A stretch of DNA of 15,296 bases from Candidatus Competibacteraceae bacterium (GCA_020445005.1 JAGRHM010000054.1:1-15296), one strand, 5' to 3'. Shown: positions 8,612-15,296, numbered from the stretch's first letter. Translations and numbers: made by a program. The notes: a model not told the origin generated them from the letters alone.

Positions 8612-11437
8612 TTATTGTTCCAACACCGGTGCTAAAAACCGCCCGGTATGACTCGTCGGATGGGCCGCCACCTGTTCCGGCGTCCCCGCCGCTACGATTT
8701 CCCCGCCACTCCCGCCGCCTTCCGGCCCGAGATCGATGATCCAGTCGGCGGTTTTAATCACATCGAGGTTATGCTCGATCACCACGATGGTATTCCCCCG
8801 ATCCCGCAGTTCATGCAGCACCTTCAAGAGTTGCTCAATGTCATGGAAGTGCAAGCCGGTCGTTGGCTCGTCCAGAATATACAGGGTCTGGCCAGTATCG
8901 CGTTTCGATAACTCGCGGGCCAGCTTCACTCGCTGCGCCTCGCCGCCGGACAGTGTAGTCGCATTCTGGCCCAGTTTGATATAGCTCAATCCCACCTCCA
9001 CCAGCGTTCGCAGCTTGCGCGCCACTGTCGGCACGGTCTGATAGAAATCCAGCGCCTCCTCGACGGTCATGTCCAGCACGTCATGAATGTTGCGGCCCTT
9101 GTAGCGAATATCCAGCGTTTCCCGGTTATAGCGCTGGCCTTTGCACTGGTCGCAGGGCACATACAGGTCGGGGAGAAAATGCATCGCTACCTGAATGACG
9201 CCATCGCCCTCGCAAGCTTCGCAACGACCGCCCTTGACGTTGAAGCTGAACCGGCCCGGCTTGTAACCGCGCGCCCTCGATTCCGGGACACCAGCGAACA
9301 ACTCGCGAATCGGGGTGAACAGCCCAGTATACGTGGCTGGATTGGAACGTGGGGTGCGGCCAATCGGACTTTGGTCGATGTTGACCACCTTGTCTAACTG
9401 TTCCAGACCCAGCAGATCGCGGCATGGTGCCGGTGATTCGTTGGCGTTGTTCAAATCGCGGGCAGCGTAGCGGTACAACGTGTCGTTGATCAGGGTTGAT
9501 TTGCCGGAGCCGGACACGCCGGTCACACAGGTCAGCAATCCGATGGGAATCTCTACATGCAGATTTTTTAGATTGTTGCCGCGGGCTTCGATGATGCGTA
9601 ATACCCGATTCGGATCGAAAGGCGTGCGCTGTTTTGGCGTTGCAATCCGGCGCTGGCCGCTTAAATACGCGCCGGTGAGCGACTCGGGATGGGTCATGAT
9701 ATTAGCGAGCGTTCCTTGCGCTACGACGCGGCCACCGTGAACGCCCGCGCCCGGTCCCATATCAACGACCTGATCGGCGGTGCGGATCGCCTCTTCATCG
9801 TGTTCCACCACGATCACGGTATTACCCAGGTCACGTAACCGCAACAGGCTGGCCAGCAGGCGGGCGTTATCGCGTTGATGCAGCCCAATCGACGGCTCAT
9901 CCAGTACATAAAGAACCCCGACCAGTCCCGCGCCGATTTGCGAAGCCAGCCGAATCCGTTGCGCCTCGCCGCCGGACAGGGTGTCGGCGCTGCGCTCCAG
10001 ACTCAGATAGTCCAATCCGACATTAACCAGGAAATTCAGTCGTTCGCCGATCTCCTTAACCACTTTGGCAGCGATTTCCCCGCGCCGGCCTGGCAAGCTT
10101 AGTTTCGTGAAAAATTCACGGGTCGCGCCGATCGGCCAGCTCACAATCTCGGGCAAACCCTGTCCAGCGACAAACACATGTCGGGCGGAGCGGGTCAAGC
10201 GTGCGCCTTGACAGGAGGGGCAAGGACGGTTGTTCATATACCGCGCCAGTATCTCGCGCACCATGTTTGAATCGGTTTCCCGGTAGCGGCGCTCCATTGC
10301 CGGCAACACCCCGGCAAACGGCTGCCGGCGGGTGAAAGACTCACCCCGATGATTGACATAGGCCAGTTCAACGATGTCCTCACCGCTCCCGTAGAGCAGG
10401 AGTTGGCGGATGTCCTCCGGCAAGCGCTGAAACGGCTGTTCCGGGTCAAAACCATAATGCCGCGCCAAGCCTTCAATCAGACGAAAGTGATACTGATTAT
10501 CACGACTCCAGTCATACACTGCGCCCTCCGCCAGGCTCAGATGGGGATGCATCACTACCCGTTCAGGATCGAAGAACGGCTTGACTCCCAGACCGTCGCA
10601 CTCCGGGCAAGCGCCGACCGGATTGTTGAAAGAAAAGAGTCGGGGTTCCAACTCGCCCAGGCTATACCCGCACAGTGGGCAGGCATAGCCAGACGAAAAC
10701 AACAACTCTGCTCGCTCTGGTTCATCTAGGAACGTTACCCGTGCAACGCCTTCTCCCAGACGCAGCGCCGTCTCAAATGACTCCGCCAACCGCTGGGCCA
10801 GGTCGTCGCGCACCTTGAACCGATCCACCACGATCTCAATCGTGTGCTTGCGGCGTAGATCCAGCGGCGGCGGGCTGTCCAGTTCCGCGACTTCGCCATC
10901 GATACGGGCGCGGATGAAGCCTTGGGCGCGTAATTCCTGCAATAGCTTGACATGCTCACCCTTGCGTTCCTTGACCACCGGCGCCAGCAGCATCAGGCGC
11001 TGACCCTCCGGTAGCGCCAACACCTGATCCACCATCTGGCTCACTGTTTGCGCGTCCAGGTCAATACCATGATCCGGGCAGCGTGGAATCCCAGCCCGCG
11101 CGTAGAGTAGGCGCAGATAGTCGTAAATCTCGGTGATGGTGCCGACCGTGGAGCGCGGGTTATGCGAAGTGGATTTCTGCTCAATGGAAATCGCTGGCGA
11201 CAGGCCCTCGATGTGATCCACATCCGGCTTTTCCATCAACGACAAGAATTGCCGGGCGTAGGCCGACAGGGATTCCACATAACGGCGCTGGCCCTCGGCG
11301 TAGAGCGTGTCAAACGCCAGCGAGGACTTGCCGGAACCGGACAGGCCAGTGATCACGATCAGCCGGTCACGGGGCAGGTCGAGATCAATATTTTGCAAAT
11401 TATGGGTGCGTGCGCCGCGAATTTTGATGATGTCCAT
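8612..11437 (-). CDS. uvrA: UvrABC excinuclease subunit A
   Basis: DNA-damage recognition ATPase of nucleotide excision repair; forms a dimer that loads UvrB. It has 941 aa, the same as E. coli UvrA. The first ABC module has Walker [10 protein letters not shown] (31-39), a zinc site [16 protein letters not shown]...CPEC near 250-280 and the signature [14 protein letters not shown]. The second has Walker [10 protein letters not shown], a zinc site CEACEGDG...CDQC, the signature [16 protein letters not shown] and Walker [14 protein letters not shown]. The ATG at 11437 is the family start ([17 protein letters not shown]). The upstream region lacks a recognisable 16-bp LexA box but has overlapping palindromes. 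It marks the boundary between core genes and the accessory island. Confidence 0.98.
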   Translation of the reverse strand: MDIIKIRGARTHNLQNIDLDLPRDRLIVITGLSGSGKSSLAFDTLYAEGQRRYVESLSAYARQFLSLMEKPDVDHIEGLSPAISIEQKSTSHNPRSTVGTITEIYDYLRLLYARAGIPRCPDHGIDLDAQTVSQMVDQVLALPEGQRLMLLAPVVKERKGEHVKLLQELRAQGFIRARIDGEVAELDSPPPLDLRRKHTIEIVVDRFKVRDDLAQRLAESFETALRLGEGVARVTFLDEPERAELLFSSGYACPLCGYSLGELEPRLFSFNNPVGACPECDGLGVKPFFDPERVVMHPHLSLAEGAVYDWSRDNQYHFRLIEGLARHYGFDPEQPFQRLPEDIRQLLLYGSGEDIVELAYVNHRGESFTRRQPFAGVLPAMERRYRETDSNMVREILARYMNNRPCPSCQGARLTRSARHVFVAGQGLPEIVSWPIGATREFFTKLSLPGRRGEIAAKVVKEIGERLNFLVNVGLDYLSLERSADTLSGGEAQRIRLASQIGAGLVGVLYVLDEPSIGLHQRDNARLLASLLRLRDLGNTVIVVEHDEEAIRTADQVVDMGPGAGVHGGRVVAQGTLANIMTHPESLTGAYLSGQRRIATPKQRTPFDPNRVLRIIEARGNNLKNLHVEIPIGLLTCVTGVSGSGKSTLINDTLYRYAARDLNNANESPAPCRDLLGLEQLDKVVNIDQSPIGRTPRSNPATYTGLFTPIRELFAGVPESRARGYKPGRFSFNVKGGRCEACEGDGVIQVAMHFLPDLYVPCDQCKGQRYNRETLDIRYKGRNIHDVLDMTVEEALDFYQTVPTVARKLRTLVEVGLSYIKLGQNATTLSGGEAQRVKLARELSKRDTGQTLYILDEPTTGLHFHDIEQLLKVLHELRDRGNTIVVIEHNLDVIKTADWIIDLGPEGGGSGGEIVAAGTPEQVAAHPTSHTGRFLAPVLEQ

Positions 11438-11474
11438 GAACTGGGAGTCTCAGTTGCTTCGTGTGACCAACGAG

Positions 11475-11496
11475 CTGTCTTCGACAGGACTCTGTC
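11475..11496. repeat. Overlapping palindromes upstream of uvrA
   Basis: The arm CTGTC (11475-11479) is followed by its complement GACAG (11483-11487) after 3 nt, and that by another CTGTC (11492-11496) after 4 nt. The middle arm can therefore pair with either neighbour. The element is 38-59 bp before the uvrA start codon, an operator-like place. Spacing does not match the E. coli LexA box (CTGT, 8 nt, ACAG). Confidence 0.4.
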
Positions 11497-11576
11497 AAAG
11501 AAGAAGACGCAGTAATGAATGCTTCCGAACCCTTTCTTCATTCGGCTACTTTCGACAAGGCGTTCAACGTGTCGCC

Positions 11577-11641
11577 TCCCAACAGGGCGCGAGTTGAGCG
11601 TCCGAGTGCGCGTAGCGAATGGCCTGACTGCATTGTTAGCT
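11577..11641 (-). other. Second attC-like element, weak, at the 3' end of the GNAT gene
   Basis: Read on the - strand: AGCTAAC (11641-11635, an R''-like box, one mismatch to RYYYAAC) contains the GNAT stop codon. After AATGCA comes GTCAGGC, an L''-like box. Downstream GCTCAACTCGC can pair back with GCAGTCAGGC with a few bulges, and GTTGGGA (11583-11577) is R'-like (GTTRRR correct, last base wrong). The centre has CGC-TAC-GCG. The 65-bp size and the stop codon lying in the first box are typical of integron cassettes, but the L'-R' spacing (9 nt) is too long. GTTGAAC at 11568-11562 is an alternative R'. Confidence 0.35.
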
Positions 11642-12232
11642 GTGCCTCTCAAGCTTAAAGCTCAGCGATTTCTTTACCGCAGGCCATTCTGACTCAATGA
11701 TCGAAAAAACAACTGTATCTCTATAAATGCCATCTACGCCAATTTGATGATTTCGCAGAACGCCATCCTGTTTTGCACCCAGTTTTGCAATTGCCTTCCG
11801 CGACGCATGATTATGCCAGTGAGTGCGGAATTCAACGGCAATTGCCTGAAGCTGCTCGAACGCATAGGCAAGAAGCAGCAGTTTGCATTCAGTATTGACG
11901 CCGGTTCGTTGAAAGCGCGAGGCGTACCAGGTACTACCGATTTCCAGACGGCGATGCACCGGCTTAGCATTCAAGTACCGCGTAGAGCCGATGATTTGTC
12001 TTGTGGAGTTTTCGATCACGACAAATGCCAAGGCACGTCCAGCCTCGTTTTCGTTAAGAGCAAAAGCAATGTGCTCTTCGATGTTGTTTGGAGACGGGAC
12101 ACCCGTGTACCACAACTCCCACAGACACCCATCTGAAGCCGCTTCGACAAGGGCATCTCTGTGGCTTAGACGCAACGGCGCAAGGGTCACTTGCCGACCC
12201 GTTAATTCAATATCGCGAAGCCACTTGCTCAA
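11636..12232 (-). CDS. GNAT-family N-acetyltransferase (RimJ/RimL-like)
   Basis: Transfers acetyl from acetyl-CoA to an amine; the acceptor is unknown (protein N-terminus, polyamine or drug are options in this family). It has 198 aa, full length. The N-terminal half has the RimJ/RimL pattern (GRQVTLAPLRLSHRDALVEA, then LWELWYTGVPSP). The acetyl-CoA loop is QRTGVN (108-113), with TECKLLLLAYAFEQL after it, and HWHNHASRKAIAKLGAKQDG forms the last conserved block. The start is TTG at 12232, with AGGAAGGA 10 nt upstream and no in-frame ATG nearby. It is flanked by two attC-like elements in its own orientation, and its stop lies in the second. GC looks lower than in uvrA and the genes beyond. Best explained as an integron cassette gene. 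Confidence 0.85.
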   Translation of the reverse strand: MSKWLRDIELTGRQVTLAPLRLSHRDALVEAASDGCLWELWYTGVPSPNNIEEHIAFALNENEAGRALAFVVIENSTRQIIGSTRYLNAKPVHRRLEIGSTWYASRFQRTGVNTECKLLLLAYAFEQLQAIAVEFRTHWHNHASRKAIAKLGAKQDGVLRNHQIGVDGIYRDTVVFSIIESEWPAVKKSLSFKLERHS

Positions 12233-12257
12233 TGGTAAGAAATCCTTCCTTTTTAAA

Positions 12258-12317
12258 AGCTAACGATCTGCTTCATCTGCCCCGCATAGCGGGGGCAGGT
12301 GCAAGCCCCAGTCAGGC
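12258..12317 (-). other. Candidate integron attC site (60 bp)
   Basis: On the - strand the order is GCCTGAC (R''-like, 12317-12311), 4 nt, an 18-nt arm GCTTGCACCTGCCCCCGC, the loop TAT, a 16-nt arm GCGGGGCAGATGAAGC, 5 nt (AGATC), and GTTAGCT (R'-like, 12264-12258). The two arms pair almost completely with two extrahelical bases on one side only, a hallmark of attC. R'' and R' can pair at 6 of 7 positions counting G-U. Total length 60 bp equals common short attC sites. It starts 13 bp after the toxin pseudogene and ends 26 bp before the GNAT start, just where a cassette attC should be. Alternative: a plain stem-loop terminator, but there is no T-tract. Confidence 0.5.
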
Positions 12318-12329
12318 TGTTTGTGCCAA

Positions 12330-12584
12330 TTAGGCAATAAATTTATCGTACTCAGTATGGCTACCTATCCATATCCACTGGATTCCATCTGGAGCATCAA
12401 TGCCAATCGCTCGGTAATGTTTCCCTACCCGCACTGACTATAGTTCTTCAATACGCTTAAGTTGTAATGAAGGATAACGTTGATTTTCCTTTATTAATTC
12501 ATAATTTTTGTCGGCTAACTCTCGAACTTCGGCAGGAAGCCTCCAGTACATTTCCCAGAAATCTGATGAAGTGTAGTGCCTCAC
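12330..12584 (-). pseudogene. RelE/ParE-superfamily toxin, one in-frame stop
   Basis: Reading from the GTG at 12584 gives 84 codons ending in TAA (12332-12330), with a single TAG at codon 49 (12440-12438). The protein would begin VRHYTSSDFWEMYWRLP and continue to ...LKRIEEL, then stop, then SVRVGKHYRAIGIDAPDG and WIWIGSHTEYDKFIA. The VRVG.HYRAIG strand and GSHTEYD end are typical of RelE/ParE-fold mRNA-interferase or gyrase toxins. The stop stands where Trp is usual (ELWSVRVG), so a single TGG to TAG change explains it. The GTG overlaps the antitoxin stop by 4 bp (GTGA), the standard arrangement of type II modules. Otherwise no frameshift is seen, so inactivation is recent or selected. Functional loss is inferred. 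Confidence 0.75.
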
Positions 12585-12781
12585 AGTTCACGCGCCTTAC
12601 CTTGAGAAAATTCGGCCTTGGCTTTTTCAATAAGTTTATTAAATTTTCCGGCCTTAAAATCCGCACTGATTTTTTGATCCCAAAGTTCATTTTCAAGCTC
12701 AAGGAATCAGTCTCGAAGCTTTAAGAAATCTTCATCAGGCAAATTGCGAATACGTACTTGAAGTTCTTCAACTTGAGTCAT
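12581..12781 (-). pseudogene. Cognate antitoxin-like gene, one in-frame stop
   Basis: From the ATG at 12781 (AAGGAG about 9 bp upstream) there are 66 codons to the TGA at 12583-12581, interrupted by a TGA at codon 25 (12709-12707). It would read MTQVEELQVRIRNLPDEDF, LKLRD, stop, FLELENELWDQKI, then a Lys/Glu-rich tail with ADFKAGKFNKLIEKAKAEF. The stop falls where LRDWFLELE would be expected, a TGG to TGA change. The sequence resembles small antitoxins found next to RelE-like toxins; no named family is claimed. Charged helical C-terminus fits wrapping of a toxin. It is followed directly by the toxin pseudogene with a 4-bp overlap. Confidence 0.7.
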
Positions 12782-12870
12782 ATGTTAATAACTCCTTTAA
12801 CACAGTTTTCGGTACAACGGCCAGTTAAAAGATACTACATATTGTATTATAAAAAATATCATTCACAAAA
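12782..12870 (-). promoter_or_regulatory. AT-rich leader of the toxin-antitoxin pair, with a -10-like box and a core-site-like pair
   Basis: Very AT-rich. On the - strand TATAAT occurs at 12851-12846, without a convincing -35. At 12812-12830 GTACAAC and GTTAAAA stand in inverted order 5 bp apart, like the simple site of an integron recombination site, and GTTAAAG at 12801-12795 lies directly before the ribosome site. These could mark the 5' end of the toxin-antitoxin cassette. Weak evidence in each case. Confidence 0.3.
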
Positions 12871-13035
12871 TATGGCATTACCTCACGGGGACGGGTCGTT
12901 GCCCGGTTATTGCCTGAAGACGATCAGGTTGCAGCGGCCCGGCGATGGCTTGATGCATTACAGGGTCAAGTTTATTTGGGTGATGTTGAGAGCCCATCCG
13001 GGGAGGAATGGAATACCGAAAAAGGTCTTCCGTGA
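12871..13035 (+). pseudogene. Phd/YefM-family antitoxin, C-terminal remnant
   Basis: The + frame reads YGITSRGRVVARLLPEDD, QVAAARRWLDALQG, then QVYLGDVESPSGEEWNTEKG, LP and TGA (13033-13035). ITSRGR.VARLLPE is the Phd/YefM core, and GDV..P..EEWN is the tail typical of Phd antitoxins paired with PIN toxins. The N-terminal half (strand and first helices with the usual Met start) is absent: upstream codons are AT-rich (K-T-F-S-I-K) and end at a TAA at 12850. There is no start codon or ribosome site at the break, so it cannot be a functional gene. It lies opposite in strand to the neighbouring toxin-antitoxin pair and so belongs to a separate, older module. Confidence 0.6.
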
Positions 13036-13066
13036 CACTTAGGCGCTCGTGTTCTGGGCGCTCGTG
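13034..13066 (+). pseudogene. Possible first strand of a PIN-domain (VapC-like) toxin
   Basis: In the frame next to the Phd stop the codons give D-T-stop-A-L-V-F-W-A-L-V. VapC toxins start with (L)LDTHALV.W.L, so this looks like their first beta-strand with the His codon replaced by TAG. Its place directly after the Phd remnant is right for a partner toxin. After 13069 nothing resembles PIN, and the restriction gene occupies the space from 13113 on the other strand. Only about 10 residues support it. Confidence 0.35.
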
Positions 13067-13068
13067 TT
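13042..13068 (+). repeat. 12-bp direct repeat, 15-bp period
   Basis: GGCGCTCGTGTT is present at 13042-13053 and again at 13057-13068, three bases apart. It falls in the putative PIN remnant and repeats the codons for A-L-V-F. It may be a replication-slippage duplication or the scar of an excision. Confidence 0.6.
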
Positions 13069-13112
13069 TTCGCCACATGCATGCAGGGACTGGATGGTTG
13101 TACCTAACGAAA

Positions 13113-14063
13113 TCAATCTTGGGGATAGGGTCCAAGCAATCTCTCACCGTTGAAATGAATCAAGTGCGACGGGGCGTCAGCGACCCATACTTCAGTTTCC
13201 CAAGCAATGTCTGCCAGATAGCGCGCCATCACGTTACGGGATGGAAAGGCGGTCACATAGACCAGACCTGCCGAGGCGCTCGCGAACAGTCGGGTGAGTT
13301 CATCATGGCGCTTGCCATCGACAGGACCGTGGCTGGTCACGGACTCGATAAGAAACAACCAGTTTCGCCGAGGATCATGGAGCACCACGTCCGGCATTTT
13401 ACCGTGAGCATCAACAGTTACACCTAAACTGGCCAGTCGCGCCTTGTCAAAATACCCCCATTTTTCACCCGTGTCGCCAGCATAGATCAGAATACCGCCG
13501 GGTACGAAGCAAGGGCCGAATTTTTCAACAATATCCTTGATCAGGTGGCTATGCTCGCCGGGACTGATCTGGATTGTTTGATCAGGAGCAATCTGGATGG
13601 GGATACGGTTGAAATTTCGCTCTCTTGCATAACGTTCCGCCAAGGTTTCCTGCACTGACAGATAATCTGCAAGGTGATGATCCCATGCGGATGCACCATA
13701 TTTTCTAATCGTTTCCAACACCTTTGGCGCGATTTGGTAAACTGTCTTCGGACTATTGGTGGGACGGGCAGGATGATCAGGGTTGTAAAGCGCAATTCCA
13801 GCATCAACAAGTTGATGCATCGTTTGGCGACGGAAAGTTTCCCGTGTGTTTGGCGCGTAGGCTTTGCCATAATGTTTACGACTGAAATTCATCATTGGGG
13901 TAATGCCCACTAACGGGTTCTCAGCTTCAGACCAGGTTTTTTGTGGCGTCAGGTTCAGTAAAGCCAACAGGCAAAGCGCGGACCGCTCATTCTGCTGAGC
14001 GCGCGGCAACCCCAGTGCAGACAGAATTTGCAGGGCATCGTCGATGTTCTGGTATTCGCTCAT
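13113..14063 (-). CDS. Type II restriction endonuclease, BsuBI/PstI family
   Basis: Cuts unmethylated DNA. Family members R.BsuBI and R.PstI recognise CTGCAG; that specificity is inferred here. It has 316 aa, full length for the family. The N-terminal part (1-150) is helical, with a probable winged-helix region around 55-120. The C-terminal catalytic domain has PGEHSHLIKDIVEKFGP (168-184), YAGDTGEKWGYFDKARLASLG, then HGKMPDVVL with Pro224-Asp225, FLIESVTSHGPVDGKRHDEL with Glu240 and Lys251, and VYVTAFPSRN, AWETEVWVAD and HFNGERLLGPY at the end. The Pro-Asp...Glu pattern is a PD-(D/E)XK-type site. Its start overlaps the end of the methyltransferase by 4 bp (ATGA), so modification is translated first. 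No internal stop: probably active. Confidence 0.93.
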   Translation of the reverse strand: MSEYQNIDDALQILSALGLPRAQQNERSALCLLALLNLTPQKTWSEAENPLVGITPMMNFSRKHYGKAYAPNTRETFRRQTMHQLVDAGIALYNPDHPARPTNSPKTVYQIAPKVLETIRKYGASAWDHHLADYLSVQETLAERYARERNFNRIPIQIAPDQTIQISPGEHSHLIKDIVEKFGPCFVPGGILIYAGDTGEKWGYFDKARLASLGVTVDAHGKMPDVVLHDPRRNWLFLIESVTSHGPVDGKRHDELTRLFASASAGLVYVTAFPSRNVMARYLADIAWETEVWVADAPSHLIHFNGERLLGPYPQD

Positions 14064-15296
14064 AGCGTCAGGCTTGCCAGCTTCTGGTCAATCTGTGTCT
14101 GGGTCAAAATGGTTTGGTCTTTTGCCCACTTCCCTAGAGTCATAAGAATCTCTCGGCTTGGATATTTGATTGAGCGTAAATCCGTTGCATTTACCTGAGT
14201 ATGGCCGTTGAAGCGCCGAAAAGAATGATCAACCGCCGTTGAGTTCAGGAACAGAGACAAACCATGCGCCATTTCTTCCGACAGTCCGCTTCTGGCGTGG
14301 TGGAAGACATTAAGATGATTCTCAAATCCTATTAAATTTGTATCAAATTCATCAGGTTTTAGAATGGTCGCCACAACTCTCCGGGGTTCCTCCTTTGAAG
14401 AAAACCGGCGCACAATCGTATAAAACCCTGATGGATACAGCCATTTTTCTGTTTCCGGATGGAGCATTAAGGCATTGGGTTTTTTTATCCCCAACTTTGG
14501 CCATTTTATCGATGGCTGCTCAAAGTGGGTTGGATAGATCAAAGGGACGGTGCCCGTTTCCGGCATGGCGCGTAGATGGGCTTTGACTCTGAAATCAACG
14601 ACCGGGCCTGTTGAAACTTCAACGCCAATATCCGCCAAGGAACAACCAAAAATGGGAAATAATTTAACTGTTTCACCCGCGGACTTTATTGGGGCAGGAA
14701 TATGAATAAACCGTTCTGGATCGTCGCGAGAAACGATTTGATGAAACGGGTAAACACAAGTTTTATAATCTATGAAATTGTTATCGCTGGATGTAGAAAC
14801 GATTACATCACCCTGCGCTTGGCCACGTTCAAGAAAAATGATGATATTTTCCTGTAAAACGCCGTCCTCCTTAAAAACCTGATTGCGTGTGTTAAAAAGA
14901 TGAATGTGTCGAATTGCCGTATGGCGTAACATCATTTCACGAAAAGATCGATAATAGGGTCCATTGCAAAAACTCCGGGGAATAATCGCAATAATTTGTC
15001 CGCCAACTTCCATCGACAGTATGGTTAAGGCAACGAATGCTGAATAAAGATTAACCGTTTCAATGCCTATCCGGCGCAGCAGGAGGCGGTGCTGGGAATG
15101 ACTGTTAATTTTCCGGTAAGGCGGATTCAGAATTGCGTGGGTAAAACACGATCCAGCATGAAATTGAATGGCATTCACTGCGCTTTCAATAAAATCATCC
15201 GGGCACAGGTTAATTTTTAACGCCAGATGATCCTGATAGTTGCCTAATTTTCTGCTCAACTCTTCCCGGAGGTTTTTGTCGATTTCGTAGGCAGTA
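14060..15296 (-). CDS. Adenine-N6 DNA methyltransferase of the BsuBI/PstI-type system; N-terminus outside window
   Basis: Protects the host by methylating the target adenine with S-adenosylmethionine. The frame is open to the window end: codons before the TTG at 15259 read A-Y-E-I-D-K-N-L-R-E-E, the usual region after motif I, so that TTG is not the start and motif I (FxGxG) is outside. The catalytic motif IV is NPPY (15127-15116, in FTHAILNPPYRKI). Motifs V-VIII follow in NLYSAFVALTILSMEVGGQIIAIIPRSF, typical of Eco57I-like gamma-class N6-adenine enzymes. The C-terminal 200 residues are the probable target-recognition part. It overlaps the nuclease gene by ATGA. GC is lower than in the core genes. 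Confidence 0.9.
   Translation of the reverse strand, partial: TAYEIDKNLREELSRKLGNYQDHLALKINLCPDDFIESAVNAIQFHAGSCFTHAILNPPYRKINSHSQHRLLLRRIGIETVNLYSAFVALTILSMEVGGQIIAIIPRSFCNGPYYRSFREMMLRHTAIRHIHLFNTRNQVFKEDGVLQENIIIFLERGQAQGDVIVSTSSDNNFIDYKTCVYPFHQIVSRDDPERFIHIPAPIKSAGETVKLFPIFGCSLADIGVEVSTGPVVDFRVKAHLRAMPETGTVPLIYPTHFEQPSIKWPKLGIKKPNALMLHPETEKWLYPSGFYTIVRRFSSKEEPRRVVATILKPDEFDTNLIGFENHLNVFHHARSGLSEEMAHGLSLFLNSTAVDHSFRRFNGHTQVNATDLRSIKYPSREILMTLGKWAKDQTILTQTQIDQKLASLTL

Noticed and set aside
11475..11487. LexA box upstream of uvrA
   Set aside because: CTGT and ACAG are only 5 nt apart instead of 8, so it does not fit the gammaproteobacterial consensus.
11470..11498. uvrA promoter from TTGACA at 11498-11493 on the - strand
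   Set aside because: No -10-like hexamer lies 16-18 bp downstream (GCTCGT at the right distance).
12277..12298. Simple rho-independent terminator at the GC-rich hairpin after the toxin
   Set aside because: No T-tract follows on either strand and the pairing extends outward into box-like ends; attC-like reading preferred, though termination is not excluded.
12438..12709. Selenocysteine or stop-codon recoding in the toxin-antitoxin pair
   Set aside because: Two different stop codons (TAG and TGA) are involved, both at expected Trp positions, no SECIS-like hairpin is apparent directly after the TGA, and TGA is used as normal stop by other genes here (e.g. dtd, the nuclease).
12467..12724. Open frames on both strands across the antitoxin/toxin region (12467-12724 +, 12499-12702 -)
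   Set aside because: Their products look random, while the interrupted - frame gives recognisable antitoxin and toxin sequence with correct overlap and start signals.
13008..13427. Open frame of 139 codons on the + strand over the end of the restriction gene
   Set aside because: It runs antisense through conserved nuclease sequence and shows no family resemblance. It is a shadow; only the short Phd/PIN pieces in other frames are meaningful.
1..15296. CRISPR array, tRNA, rRNA, transposase or phage genes
   Set aside because: No regularly spaced repeats, no cloverleaf or rRNA sequence and no transposase or phage-like frame were seen.

Overview
The window looks like chromosomal DNA from a gammaproteobacterium of moderate to high GC. 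The supports are the aroQ-accB-accC cluster, the hemH/hprA/uvrA/dtd/pip housekeeping complement and a proteobacterial GTAGCCCGGATGGAG-type intergenic repeat. A PHA-metabolising lineage such as the Competibacter group would fit the crotonase plus 3-hydroxybutyryl-CoA dehydrogenase pair, but that placement is a guess.

Positions 1-11437 are conserved core genes. On the + strand are the end of an enoyl-CoA hydratase and a 3-hydroxyacyl-CoA dehydrogenase, two consecutive beta-oxidation-type steps. Convergent to them, on the - strand, is aroQ-accB-accC: type II dehydroquinase plus the biotin carrier and biotin carboxylase of acetyl-CoA carboxylase. Upstream of these on the - strand are pip-dtd (overlapping), a HAD phosphatase and hemH. 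A hairpin-forming repeat separates pip from the HAD gene. hemH is divergent from an hprA-like 2-hydroxyacid dehydrogenase, which converges on uvrA.

Positions 11438-15296 are different in character: lower in GC, full of gene remnants, and most easily read as an accessory island. In - strand order it holds (i) an adenine methyltransferase (N-terminus cut by the window edge) overlapping a BsuBI/PstI-family restriction endonuclease; (ii) on the + strand, the C-terminal half of a Phd/YefM antitoxin and a possible first strand of a PIN/VapC toxin; (iii) a complete-length but doubly dead toxin-antitoxin pair in which each gene has one stop at a position where Trp is expected; (iv) a 60-bp imperfect inverted repeat built like an integron attC site; (v) a GNAT acetyltransferase whose stop codon lies inside a second, weaker attC-like element. 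The order gene-attC-gene-attC in a single orientation suggests two integron cassettes without an integrase in view. This is the most interesting part of the window.

A read-through by eye found no CTGCAG in the whole window. That fits long exposure to a PstI-type enzyme, although the specificity here is only inferred from family.
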